A DNA stretch of 64,000 nucleotides from contig NZ_CALUAE010000028.1 of assembly GCF_943913955.1 (NCBI RefSeq), positions 6,802 to 70,801 of the forward strand, given 5' to 3'. The translations under genes and the position numbers were made by a program. Origin of the DNA: Mycolicibacterium bacteremicum. GTDB lineage: Bacteria; Actinomycetota; Actinomycetes; Mycobacteriales; Mycobacteriaceae. The notes beneath the pieces are model-generated. The model ran no database searches. It saw only the letters and a list, made by a program, of their open reading frames with translations, and was not told where the DNA came from. Of this stretch, positions 16,548 to 24,557 are shown one piece after another (the stretch's first letter is position 1; every line of letters begins with the position of its first letter).

Positions 16548-16721
16548 CTCTTCGACACCTCCGCCGGGTGGCTACACCGGCACTTGATTACGCCAGGCGC
16601 TCGGTGGTCGAGCGCATCCTTTCAGCGAGTGTAGCGACGGAAAACCGTACCGAATCCGTGATCTTGGCGCGCCTCGAGTTCGCCTGCGCGCAATGTCTCA
16701 GACATCCCTCAGAAAAAGATC

Positions 16722-16750
16722 GTTATACAGTTGTGACCTCGCCGCAGCAA
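16722..16750 (-). promoter_or_regulatory. Promoter candidate for the propeller gene
   Basis: Read on the minus strand: TTGCTG (16745-16750), 17 nt, TATAAC (16722-16727). Hexamers and spacing fit a SigA-type promoter. It would start transcription near 16715, leaving a leader of about 170 nt. Confidence 0.4.
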
Positions 16751-16890
16751 ATTGTCAGATGACGCCGAACAGTGCAAGAGGGCTGGTGGCAAATCGCATT
16801 CGGCGGCCGAACCTCATTCGTCCCACAACATTTCCTCAGGCTCCCGCCCGAAAGTGAGCGCCAGATCACAACCGACACATCAGCAAACTT

Positions 16891-16906
16891 TGTGACAGCT
16901 GTCACG
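16891..16906. promoter_or_regulatory. CRP-like palindrome
   Basis: TGTGACAGCTGTCACG matches TGTGA-N6-TCACA except for the last base; GTGACAGCTGTCAC is a perfect palindrome. Position is about 340 nt upstream of the propeller gene and near the end of the SH3-domain gene, so its target is unclear. Confidence 0.4.
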
Positions 16907-16969
16907 AACAGCTTCGGCACCGTCCGCGCCCGGCCCGGCACCCGAGGTTGCTGGCCGATTAGCCGACCG

Positions 16970-17758
16970 TCACGGCAACAGGATGTAGAGCAACTCCTCC
17001 TGAGCCTTGACCGTCCGCCCCGACCAGATGTTGGGGCCCTTGCCCGCGGCATTCATCTCGGTGATGCGCAGGTACACCCCGTCGGGCCGTTGCGACATGG
17101 TGTCCACCCAGGCCACATGTCCGGCATCGGGTGACTCGAGTACCCGCGGCGGGATCACGACCAGCGACCGTTCCCGGGGCGTGTCGACGACGGTCCAACC
17201 GGCCTTCCGGGCCGCGGCGGGCAGATCACGCGGCGCACCCTGCACGGCGGGATAGGACTGCTCGCCGGACGCGAAGTACCACTTCTCCAGCGCGCCCCAC
17301 ATGGCGCTGCCCTTCTCGCCCGGATTCGCCGGCACCGTCCGCCCCGTCGCCCGGGACTCGGCCACCTTCATCGACTCGGTGGCGCAGGGTGGCACGACGG
17401 GCTCGTTGGACCCGGTGTCGAGCATGGCGTCGGTGACGAAACCACCGTCGGCCAGTCGGTTCCACAGGTCGGTGGACAGGTCGTATGGGCCACCCCGGAA
17501 AACGGTGCCGCGGGCATGACAGGTGATGACGATGCGCGCCCCGTCGCGCAGGGCGCCGACCTTCTGGCTGTCGGCCGACGGTGCCGACCGCACGTTCAGA
17601 TCGCGACTCCCGGTGTTCACCGTGACGGTCGCCGAGTCCGGATCGGCAGCCGATTCCGGCGCTGCTCCGACCACCGGCGCGCCGGCCAGCAGGACCGACG
17701 CCACCGCAAGGACAACGAGCGGCGCGCGCCGCCGATTCATCAGCCCCGTCGTGTGCAC
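16970..17758 (-). CDS. Secreted SH3/CHAP-like cell-wall protein
   Basis: About 262 residues. Signal peptide (NRRRAPLVVLAVASVLLAG, cleavage near VVGAAPES), then a bacterial SH3-like domain (~50-120; VTVNTGSRDLNVRSAPSADS, CHARG, ends at YDLSTDLWNRLADGGFVTD) and a C-terminal NlpC/CHAP-like region (~140-260; NPGEKGSAMWGALEKWYF and GHVAWVDTMSQRPDGVYLRI). The GHVAWV strand and EMN end fit CHAP proteins, but the catalytic Cys at the start of CHAP domains is not evident: the segment GEKGSAMWGA has none, so it may be a binding protein. Start GTG at 17758 has GAAAGG 6 nt upstream; ATG 17740 is the alternative. Confidence 0.75.
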   Translation of the reverse strand: MHTTGLMNRRRAPLVVLAVASVLLAGAPVVGAAPESAADPDSATVTVNTGSRDLNVRSAPSADSQKVGALRDGARIVITCHARGTVFRGGPYDLSTDLWNRLADGGFVTDAMLDTGSNEPVVPPCATESMKVAESRATGRTVPANPGEKGSAMWGALEKWYFASGEQSYPAVQGAPRDLPAAARKAGWTVVDTPRERSLVVIPPRVLESPDAGHVAWVDTMSQRPDGVYLRITEMNAAGKGPNIWSGRTVKAQEELLYILLP

Positions 17759-17863
17759 AGCAAGCCTTTCGGACACCGGTGCAGGAAATGATAGGGGCCG
17801 CACAGCCGATTTGCTGGGAGGCGAAAGACTATTTGCCGCGCGTGTTCGGCGACACCCGGCCGG

Positions 17864-18553
17864 TCAGCGCCACTGATAGCGCGTCTTGGGTCGCCCGGCC
17901 TTCCCGTAATCGGTGTTGCGGGTGACGGTGCCCTCCTCGGCCAGGCGTTCGAGGTATCGCCACGCCGTCACCCGCGACACCCCGACCTGCTTGGCCACCG
18001 CGTCGGCGGTGATCCCGTCGGTCGAATCCCGCACCGCGCGGGCAATCTCGTCGTTGGTTCCCGGCGCCACCCCCTTGGGGGCCACCGTGCGTCCCGATCC
18101 GACCCGCAACTCGGCCAATGCCCGGTCGACCTCGTCCTGGCTGGCGGCGTCGGTTCCGGCCGGCAGAGCCTCGCGGTACCGCTTGTAGCGCTCCAGTCGG
18201 TCACGGAAGGCGGCGAAGGTGAACGGCTTGAGCAGATAGGCCAGCGCACCGTGCCCGACGGCGGCGCGCACCATCTCCAGATCACGTTCGGAGGTGATGG
18301 TGATGATGTCCGGCGCGGGTTGCAGCCCCGATAGCGCCGAGGCCAGCGTGATCCCGCTGGCATCGGGTAGGCCGATATCGAGCAGCACCAGGTCGATCGG
18401 GGTGTCCGCGGCCGCCGCTTCGGCGGCGGCCCGCATGGCATCGCGGGCGGTGTGCACCACGGCCGCGACCGTGAACCCGGCGATCCGGTCCAGGTAGGTC
18501 CGGTGCGCCTCGGCGATCAGGGTCTCGTCCTCGACGATCAGCACGTTGATCAT
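17864..18553 (-). CDS. CitB/DcuR-type response regulator
   Basis: 229 residues. Receiver domain (1-120) with NVLIVEDE acidic pocket, phospho-acceptor aspartate in LVLLDIGLPD, and the conserved lysine in AYLLKPF. C-terminal HTH (~165-225; ITADAVAKQVGVSRVTAWRY and LERLAEEGTV). This matches the CitB/DcuR/MalR family that works with CitA/DcuS kinases. It overlaps the kinase gene by 4 nt (ATGA), so the pair is coupled, with the kinase first. Likely target: the divergent dicarboxylate transporter at 20237. Confidence 0.92.
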   Translation of the reverse strand: MINVLIVEDETLIAEAHRTYLDRIAGFTVAAVVHTARDAMRAAAEAAAADTPIDLVLLDIGLPDASGITLASALSGLQPAPDIITITSERDLEMVRAAVGHGALAYLLKPFTFAAFRDRLERYKRYREALPAGTDAASQDEVDRALAELRVGSGRTVAPKGVAPGTNDEIARAVRDSTDGITADAVAKQVGVSRVTAWRYLERLAEEGTVTRNTDYGKAGRPKTRYQWR

Positions 18554-20127
18554 GGGCGCGCCACCGTCACCGTCACGACCGAACCGTACGTCACGTCCGC
18601 GGTCAGCGTCCCGTGATGCTTCTTGACCACCTGCGCCACCAGCGCGAGGCCCAGGCCGTGCGCGGCCGCATCCTGCCCGGATTTCGTGGAATAGCCGCGC
18701 TGCATGGCCTTTTCGAAGGTTTCGGTGTCCATGCCGTCCCCGCTGTCGGCGACCCGGATCAGCAGGCCGGTCGCGTCCTGGTGCACCGTCACCTCGACCC
18801 ACGGATCGTCGCGGTCGCAGGCGTCCATCGCATTGTCGATCAGGTTGCCGAGCACGGTGACCATCTCCTGTCCGGTGAGCAGCAGATCGTCGGCATCGGC
18901 GGGCAGTCCGGTGTCCTCGGTGATCGTCAGCTCGACACCGCGCTCATCGGCCTGGGCCGTCTTGCCGAGCAGCAGGGCGACCAGCGCCGGCTCCCGCACC
19001 GCTGCCGACAACCGGTCGACGAGCTGCTGCGAGAGTTCGAGTTCGGCGGTCGCGAAGGTCACCGCCTGCTCCGCCCGGCCCATCTCGACCATCGTGACGA
19101 TGGTGTGCAGCTTGTTGGCCGACTCGTGGGCCTGGGCACGCAGTGAGTCGGTGAGCACCTTCAGGGAGCTCAATTCGCCCAGTGCGCCCTGTAATTCGGT
19201 TCGGTCACGGATCGTCACCACCTCGGCGGCGTTCGCGTCCGACCGCACCGGCGAGCGGTTGACCACCAGCACGCGGTCATCGGTCAGGTGGATCTCGTCG
19301 CGGGCGCCGGGGTTGTAGGACCGCAGGAACTCCGGGAGGTCGGCCTGCGCGACGCGGCCCTCCGGCAGCCCGAGCAGTCGGCGGGCCTCGTCGTTGACCA
19401 ATGCCACCCCGTCGCGGTCCAGCACGATCAGGCCCTCGGACACCGAATGCAGGATCGCATCGTGGTGGTCGTACATGATCCGCAGCTCGTCGGGCCGCAG
19501 GCCCCGGGTCTGCCGGAGCAGGCGCCGCCGGATCCCCCACACCCCGATCAGCGAAACGGCAAGCGCGCCAAGGCCGACGGCGGCGATGACGGTCCACTGC
19601 TCATGCCAGCGCTCGGCCAGGCTCTGCTGCAGGATGCCGGCTGCGACCAGCCCGATGACCCGGCCGTCGGCATCGAATGCCGGAACGACCGCGCGGATCG
19701 ACGGGCCGAGGGTTCCGGTGTACACCTCGGTGAAGGACTCGCCGCGCAGCGCAGAATCGATATTGCCCAGATACCGGCCACCGATCTGGGTCGGGTCGGT
19801 GTGGGTGTAGCGGGTGCGGTCGGGCGCCATGATCGTGATGAAGGCGATGTCGGTGTGCCTGCGCACCAGTTCGGTCACCGGTTGCAGGGTTGCGGTGGCG
19901 CGGCCGGTGACGATCGCGTCGGCGGTCGAGGGCGAATCGGCCAGTGCCGTGGCGATGCCGAGCACCTGCGCCTCGGCGGCGGCATCTCCGTCGCGGCGGG
20001 CATCGATGAGGGCCAACACACTCCCCGCGACCACGATCAGGGCGATGACCAGGATCTGCAGCGCGATGGCCTGACCGGCCAGCGACTCGGGCCATCCAGA
20101 CGGCCACCGTCGCCAGCGCACCCGCAT
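18550..20127 (-). CDS. CitA/DcuS-family sensor histidine kinase
   Basis: 525 residues. First membrane helix (~20-42; ALQILVIALIVVAGSVLAL), periplasmic PASP/Cache sensor (~43-175) with the CitA-type FITIMAPDRTRYTHTDP and GRYLGNIDSALRGES segments, second helix (~178-200), cytoplasmic PAS (~215-320; AILHSVSEGLIVLDRDG), SPOB-type dimerisation with the phospho-acceptor in RAQAHESANKLHTI, and an HATPase domain (GNLIDNAMDA, DSGDGM, HGLGLALV). The family senses citrate or C4-dicarboxylates. Divergent from dctA, so uptake of the sensed acid is the probable output. Confidence 0.93.
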   Translation of the reverse strand: MRVRWRRWPSGWPESLAGQAIALQILVIALIVVAGSVLALIDARRDGDAAAEAQVLGIATALADSPSTADAIVTGRATATLQPVTELVRRHTDIAFITIMAPDRTRYTHTDPTQIGGRYLGNIDSALRGESFTEVYTGTLGPSIRAVVPAFDADGRVIGLVAAGILQQSLAERWHEQWTVIAAVGLGALAVSLIGVWGIRRRLLRQTRGLRPDELRIMYDHHDAILHSVSEGLIVLDRDGVALVNDEARRLLGLPEGRVAQADLPEFLRSYNPGARDEIHLTDDRVLVVNRSPVRSDANAAEVVTIRDRTELQGALGELSSLKVLTDSLRAQAHESANKLHTIVTMVEMGRAEQAVTFATAELELSQQLVDRLSAAVREPALVALLLGKTAQADERGVELTITEDTGLPADADDLLLTGQEMVTVLGNLIDNAMDACDRDDPWVEVTVHQDATGLLIRVADSGDGMDTETFEKAMQRGYSTKSGQDAAAHGLGLALVAQVVKKHHGTLTADVTYGSVVTVTVARP

Positions 20128-20165
20128 TCCGCAACACCTCCCCTGCTGAACGTAATGAACAAAAA

Positions 20166-20181
20166 CGTGACCTGCCTCACG
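20166..20181. promoter_or_regulatory. CRP-like site in the dctA/kinase intergenic region
   Basis: CGTGACCTGCCTCACG has the GTGA-N6-TCAC core of mycobacterial CRP sites with symmetric C/G ends. It sits 56 nt upstream of the dctA start and 39 nt upstream of the kinase start. Carbon-source control of dicarboxylate uptake by CRP is known in other bacteria. Confidence 0.5.
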
Positions 20182-20236
20182 CTCTGGTCGACCATCCTTT
20201 CAGACCCATTTACGCGCAGCGTTCGAAGGAGAACCG

Positions 20237-21628
20237 ATGACGACCACGATGGACGGGCCGGCTTCCGTACCGACCCCCGATGAGCCCAAGAAGAAGCACG
20301 ACCGCACCCACTGGCTGTTCATCGCCGTCATCATCTCGGTGGTCGCCGGTGTCGGCGTCGGCATCTACGCGCCCGAGGTCGGCAAGAGCGTCGGCGTGCT
20401 GGGCACGATGTTCGTCGCGCTGATCAAGATGATGATCGCGCCGGTCATCTTCTGCACGATCGTGCTGGGCATCGGTTCGGTACGCAAGGCCGCGACCATC
20501 GGCAAGGTGGGCGGCCTGGCCTTCGTCTACTTCCTGGCGATGTCGACCTTCGCGCTGGCCATCGGCCTGCTCGTCGGCAACATCCTGCACCCGGGCAGCG
20601 GACTCAAGCTCACCGAGAGCGCCGCCGGCAAGGGCGCCGAGCTCGCCGAGAAGGCACACGAATCGGGCGGTCTGCTCGACTTCGTCCAGGGCATCATCCC
20701 GACCTCACTGTTCTCCGCCCTGACCGAGGGCAGCGTGCTGCAGGCACTGTTCATCGCGCTGCTCGTCGGCTTCGCCATCCAGGGCCTCGGTGCGGCGGGC
20801 GATCCCATCCTGCGCGGCATCGAGCACCTGCAGAAGCTGGTGTTCAAGGTTCTGGTGATGATCCTGTGGCTGGCCCCGATCGGCGCCTTCGGCGCGATCG
20901 CCAACGTCGTCGGCCAGACCGGATGGGCCGCGGTCGGCCAGCTCGCCGCGCTGATGCTCGGCTTCTACATCACCTGCGCCATCTTCGTCTTCGGCGTCCT
21001 GGGCACGCTGCTGCAGCTGGTGTCGCGCATCTCGATCTTCAAGCTGCTGCGCTACCTGGCGCGGGAGTACCTGCTCATCGTCTCGACCTCGTCGTCGGAG
21101 TCGGCACTGCCCCGTCTGATCGCCAAGATGGAACACCTGGGCGTGGACCGGTCGACCGTCGGCGTGGTGGTGCCCACCGGCTACTCGTTCAACCTGGACG
21201 GCACCGCGATCTACCTGACCATGGCCTCGCTGTTCATCGCCAGCGCGCTGGGTGATCCGCTCTCGGTGACCGAGCAGATCGGCCTGCTGGTCTTCATGAT
21301 CGTCGCGTCCAAGGGCGCCGCCGGCGTGACCGGCGCCGGCCTGGCCACCCTGGCCGGCGGCCTACAGGCGCACCGTCCGGACCTGCTCGACGGTGTCGGC
21401 CTGATCGTCGGTATCGACCGGTTCATGTCCGAGGCCCGCGCGGTGACCAACTTCTCCGGCAACGCCGTCGCGACGCTGCTGGTCGGCACCTGGACCAAGA
21501 CGATCGACCGCACCAAGGTCGACGCCGTGCTCAGCGGCAAGGACCCGTTCGACGAACTGACCATGCTCGACGACCACGCCTCGCGCGCCGAAGAGCCGGC
21601 GCAGCAGAAAGCTGCTGCACCGGTATAG
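20237..21628 (+). CDS. dctA: C4-dicarboxylate/H+ (or Na+) symporter, DctA/GltP family
   Basis: 463-residue DAACS-family transporter importing succinate, fumarate, malate or related acids. Visible: an N-terminal helix (LFIAVIISVVAGVGVGIYAP), MFVALIKMMIAPVIFCTIVLG, the serine-rich re-entrant motif STSSSESALPRL (HP1), and NLDGTAIYLTMA plus AAGVTGAGLATLAGGL (TM7/HP2) forming the substrate and ion sites. AAGGAG precedes the ATG. Regulation by the divergent CitA/DcuS-type pair is inferred from the layout. Ends at a strong terminator. Confidence 0.93.
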   Translation: MTTTMDGPASVPTPDEPKKKHDRTHWLFIAVIISVVAGVGVGIYAPEVGKSVGVLGTMFVALIKMMIAPVIFCTIVLGIGSVRKAATIGKVGGLAFVYFLAMSTFALAIGLLVGNILHPGSGLKLTESAAGKGAELAEKAHESGGLLDFVQGIIPTSLFSALTEGSVLQALFIALLVGFAIQGLGAAGDPILRGIEHLQKLVFKVLVMILWLAPIGAFGAIANVVGQTGWAAVGQLAALMLGFYITCAIFVFGVLGTLLQLVSRISIFKLLRYLAREYLLIVSTSSSESALPRLIAKMEHLGVDRSTVGVVVPTGYSFNLDGTAIYLTMASLFIASALGDPLSVTEQIGLLVFMIVASKGAAGVTGAGLATLAGGLQAHRPDLLDGVGLIVGIDRFMSEARAVTNFSGNAVATLLVGTWTKTIDRTKVDAVLSGKDPFDELTMLDDHASRAEEPAQQKAAAPV

Positions 21629-21640
21629 GGCGCGCGGACA

Positions 21641-21685
21641 CTGCGGCGCCGGACCCCCGCGGGGTTCGGCGCCGCAGCCTTTTTC
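21641..21685 (+). terminator. Rho-independent terminator of dctA
   Basis: CTGCGGCGCCGGACCCC pairs with GGGGTTCGGCGCCGCAG (17 bp, one G-T pair) around a 3-nt loop and is followed by CCTTTTTCC. It begins 13 nt after the dctA stop. Confidence 0.9.
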
Positions 21686-21741
21686 CGGCACCTGCGGATT
21701 TCCCACCGTCGCGCACCCCGCCGATATGCGACCATCCCGGT

Positions 21742-22560
21742 ATGAATCCGCAGGACGATCCGGAGGCCCGGATCCGCGCGCTGGAACCGACCGAACTCGG
21801 TGCCGAGCAGCCGAGTCCGACCAACTACGGCACCAGCTACGACGCCGCACCCCCGCCGCTGCCGCCACCGACCCAACAATGGCCGGAGGCACCCGCCTAC
21901 GGGCAATCGCCATACACCCAATCCCCTTACAGCCAAAGCCCTTACGGCGAATCCCCTTATGCCCAATCCCCTTATGGGCAGGGCGGCTACGGGACCGACC
22001 CGTACGCCGCCGGCTACCCGCAGCCGTACCCGCCGACACCGCAGCGTTCCGGTCTGCGGCCGTGGATGCTGATCGTGCCGATCGCACTGGTGCTGCTGCT
22101 GTTCGCCGGCGGGGCCGTGGCGTTCTGGTTGTTCAGCAGCAACTCCACGACGCCGGGCACCGCCGGCGGCGGTGGCGTGCTGACCGACGGACCGGTCGTC
22201 CCCGAGATCCCGCAACTCCCCGAGCTACCCGACCTGCCGCCGATCGTGGTCGATCCGGGTGCACCGAACACGCCGGGGGATGCCGCCGCCGAACCCGGTA
22301 GCACCATCACCGTGACCGGCATCGGGTCGAACCGGTCGGTCAGCTGCAACGACAACATCGTGATCATCAGCGGTGCCGACAACACCGTCGACATCACGGG
22401 TCACTGCACCGCGGTGACGGTATCGGGCTTCGAGAACGTCGTGACGGCCGAATCGACCGACGAGATCACCGTGTCCGGTTTCGAGAACACGGTGACCTAT
22501 CGGGACGGCTCCCCCGCGATCGATCAATCCGGGAGTGGGAACGTCATCGAACAAGGCTGA
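21742..22560 (+). CDS. DUF3060-domain membrane protein with QSPY repeats
   Basis: 272 residues. Cytoplasmic N-terminus of ~105 residues rich in Pro, Tyr and Gln, including at least five consecutive five-residue QSPY-type repeats (YTQSPYSQSPYGESPYAQSP) at ~54-76; one membrane helix (~113-135; LIVPIALVLLLFAGGAVAFW); Gly/Pro linker (PEIPQLPELPDLPP); and an outer DUF3060 domain (~195-270) with repeated turns such as CNDNIVIISGADNTVDITGHC, cited in part as NDNIVIISGADNTVDITG, and VSGFENVVTAES, a right-handed beta-helix-like pattern with one Cys pair. Function unknown. Confidence 0.85.
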   Translation: MNPQDDPEARIRALEPTELGAEQPSPTNYGTSYDAAPPPLPPPTQQWPEAPAYGQSPYTQSPYSQSPYGESPYAQSPYGQGGYGTDPYAAGYPQPYPPTPQRSGLRPWMLIVPIALVLLLFAGGAVAFWLFSSNSTTPGTAGGGGVLTDGPVVPEIPQLPELPDLPPIVVDPGAPNTPGDAAAEPGSTITVTGIGSNRSVSCNDNIVIISGADNTVDITGHCTAVTVSGFENVVTAESTDEITVSGFENTVTYRDGSPAIDQSGSGNVIEQG

Positions 22561-22660
22561 TCCGGTCATCGGAGCACAGCCGCCCCGGACATATTGACCA
22601 AACTGTCACCCACTGACATTTGCCCAGGTGGGGAGCCGTCCCGGCCACACAAAGGGCAAG

Positions 22661-22679
22661 TTAGCTAAGCCTAAACAAA
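22661..22679. promoter_or_regulatory. IdeR (iron) box upstream of fxbA
   Basis: TTAGCTAAGCCTAAACAAA matches 16 of 19 positions of the degenerate IdeR consensus TWAGGTWAGSCTWACCTWA. It lies 82 nt before the fxbA start. IdeR with Fe(II) represses siderophore genes, and fxbA of M. smegmatis is a known IdeR target. Confidence 0.7.
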
Positions 22680-22761
22680 TCTGTTAGCTTGTCCCGTGTC
22701 ATCGAGCGGCGGACTTTTCTCACGTGGCTCACAGGTTCGTCAGCAGTAAGGGCATTCGGGG

Positions 22762-23703
22762 ATGCGCATCGTTTCGTTCGGCTTCCAGACCTGGGGTGTC
22801 AGAACCCTGCAGGCTCTGATCGACCTGGGGCACGACGTCGCCCTGTCGGTCACCCATCCGGCCAGTGACGATTCCTACAAGGGAATCTTCTCGGACTCCG
22901 TCGAGGACCTCGCCCGCGCGCGTGGCATCCCGGTGCACCTCACCGAGCGGGTCGACAACGAGACCATCGACCTGGTCAAACGCGCCGAGCCCGACGTCAT
23001 CGTCGTCAACAGCTGGTACACCTGGATGCCGCCGGAGCTCTACAACCTGCCCCCGTACGGGACCCTGAACCTGCACGATTCGCTGCTGCCAAAGGGCACC
23101 GGATTCTCACCGGTCATCTGGTCACTGATCAGTGGGGAGGCTCAGATCGGGCTGACCGTGCACCGGATGGACGAGGACCTCGACACCGGCGACATCCTGG
23201 TTCAGCACTCGCTGCCGATCGGGCCCAAAGACACCGGTACCGAACTCGTCGAGCGCGGCATCGATCTGATCCCCGGTGCGCTCAAGGAGGCGCTGACCGC
23301 GCTGGAGTCCGGCAACCCGCAGTGGCGTCCGCAGAACAAGGCGACGCGCACCTACTTCCACAAGCGGTCCGAGCGCGACAGCCTGATCGATTGGTCCTGG
23401 CCCGCAGAGGATCTGGAGCGTCTGGTGCGCGCGTTGTCGGCGCCGTACCCGCGCCCGTACGCCTTCTACCGCGGTCAGCGCATCGAGGTCTTGGAGGCAC
23501 AGGTGTCCGAGATCCACTATGGCGGGACGCCCGGTCGCGTCATCGTGCAGGAGGGTGGCGGCGCGGTGGTGTGCGGCCCGGCCGCCTACCGCGGCGGCAA
23601 TCTGGGCCTGGTCATCACCAAGGTTCGCGACGCCGCCGGCACCGAGCACGCCGGCAAGGACTTCTTCCGTCGCGGCGGGTACCTGACCCCCGCCGCCGAT
23701 TGA
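22762..23703 (+). CDS. fxbA: Formyltransferase FxbA (exochelin biosynthesis type)
   Basis: 313-residue protein of the methionyl-tRNA/UDP-sugar formyltransferase fold. The formyl-transfer motif is present: the NLHDSLLPKGTGFSPVIWSL block contains the catalytic Asn-x-His (N-L-H) and downstream Asp (HRMDEDLDTGDIL), with a C-terminal OB-like domain (RVIVQEGGGAVVCG). It differs from housekeeping Fmt (no SLLPxxRGAAP signature) and matches the exochelin formyltransferase FxbA of fast-growing mycobacteria, which N-formylates an ornithine residue of the water-soluble siderophore. The upstream IdeR box supports an iron role. The NRPS genes fxbB/fxbC are not in the window. Confidence 0.85.
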   Translation: MRIVSFGFQTWGVRTLQALIDLGHDVALSVTHPASDDSYKGIFSDSVEDLARARGIPVHLTERVDNETIDLVKRAEPDVIVVNSWYTWMPPELYNLPPYGTLNLHDSLLPKGTGFSPVIWSLISGEAQIGLTVHRMDEDLDTGDILVQHSLPIGPKDTGTELVERGIDLIPGALKEALTALESGNPQWRPQNKATRTYFHKRSERDSLIDWSWPAEDLERLVRALSAPYPRPYAFYRGQRIEVLEAQVSEIHYGGTPGRVIVQEGGGAVVCGPAAYRGGNLGLVITKVRDAAGTEHAGKDFFRRGGYLTPAAD

Positions 23704-23705
23704 TC

Positions 23706-24551
23706 TCAGACGATCCGCAGCAGTAACGCCGCCGCCGTTGCAGGGCCGACGATTCCGTCCACTCGCAGGCCCGGCGTGCGGCGCTGGAACTCACGTACCG
23801 CGGCCTCGGTGCGTTCCCCGAACTCGCCGTCGATCTCCAGATCACCCGCGTAGGCGGCGTAGCCGAACTTCAACCGCCGCTGCAGCTCCGCGACCTGGGG
23901 TCCGCGGCTGCCCCGGTACAACAGCAGGTCGGTGTACTCGCCCACCGGCACCGGCGGGCGCGGTGTCGGACCGGCAGCCACGGCACCGATCTGGGCTGCG
24001 ATGTCAGCGCGCAGCACCGTCATGTCGATCGCCCCGGGATCCCATTTGCCCTGCGCGCGCCCGGCGTACTCCCGATGCCCGATGGTCCGGGCCGAGGTCT
24101 GACCCAACCGCCGATTGATCGCCGCACAGCACCGCACCAGCGCCAGATACTGTGCGTCGGGCCAGTTCTCGCGGTGCGGTGCGGACGGATCGGTTCCGGT
24201 GTTCGCGCACTCGATGCCGATCAGATGCCAATTACCCATGTTCGCCGGGACCCAGGGGTACATGCCGGTGCCGGCATGCCAGGCCACTCCGGCCGCGACC
24301 ACGGTCACCGTACCGTCGCGGGCGATGTGCAACTGCGACAGCGGCCCGGCCAGGTCCGGCCGACCACGGGCGATCGAGGCGGCATCGGCGGTGTCGGATC
24401 CGGTGTGGTGCACCATCACCCCGCGGATGTCCTTGAAGTCACCGTGTCCGCGGGCGCGCCAGCCCGGAAACATCACCGGGGACAGACCTTCGCCCCGCAG
24501 CACGTCGGGAAGCCAGACCGGATCACCGGTCCAGGTTTTTGATGCAGGCAC
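23706..24551 (-). CDS. N-acetylmuramoyl-L-alanine amidase with peptidoglycan-binding domain
   Basis: 281 residues. Amidase_2/PGRP domain (~25-190) with zinc ligands in MVHHTGSD (His) and TIGHREYAGRAQGKWDPG (His and the distal acidic/aromatic part), and ASRTIGHRE-type context. C-terminal PG_binding_1 domain (~205-280; LYRGSRGPQVAELQRRLKF and DGIVGPATAAALL). It cleaves the bond between muramic acid and L-Ala in peptidoglycan. No signal peptide is visible, which recalls phage endolysins, yet similar leaderless amidases are chromosomal in many mycobacteria. The GTG start is 7 nt upstream of the ABC-gene stop on the opposite reading order, so it is probably the last gene of the ABC operon. Confidence 0.85.
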   Translation of the reverse strand: MPASKTWTGDPVWLPDVLRGEGLSPVMFPGWRARGHGDFKDIRGVMVHHTGSDTADAASIARGRPDLAGPLSQLHIARDGTVTVVAAGVAWHAGTGMYPWVPANMGNWHLIGIECANTGTDPSAPHRENWPDAQYLALVRCCAAINRRLGQTSARTIGHREYAGRAQGKWDPGAIDMTVLRADIAAQIGAVAAGPTPRPPVPVGEYTDLLLYRGSRGPQVAELQRRLKFGYAAYAGDLEIDGEFGERTEAAVREFQRRTPGLRVDGIVGPATAAALLLRIV

Positions 24552-24557
24552 CGCCGT

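Larger units (their letters stand above)
16548..16969. other. 422-nt non-coding spacer upstream of the propeller gene
   Basis: AT-richer than its flanks and without a convincing gene. It holds a promoter candidate (16722-16750) and a CRP-like palindrome (16891-16906), both described separately. A long untranslated leader of ~170 nt for the propeller gene follows if that promoter is used. Confidence 0.6.

Noticed and set aside
23706..24551. Amidase as evidence for a prophage
   Set aside because: Signal-less amidase resembles an endolysin, but no holin, structural, integrase or tRNA-attachment genes are nearby.
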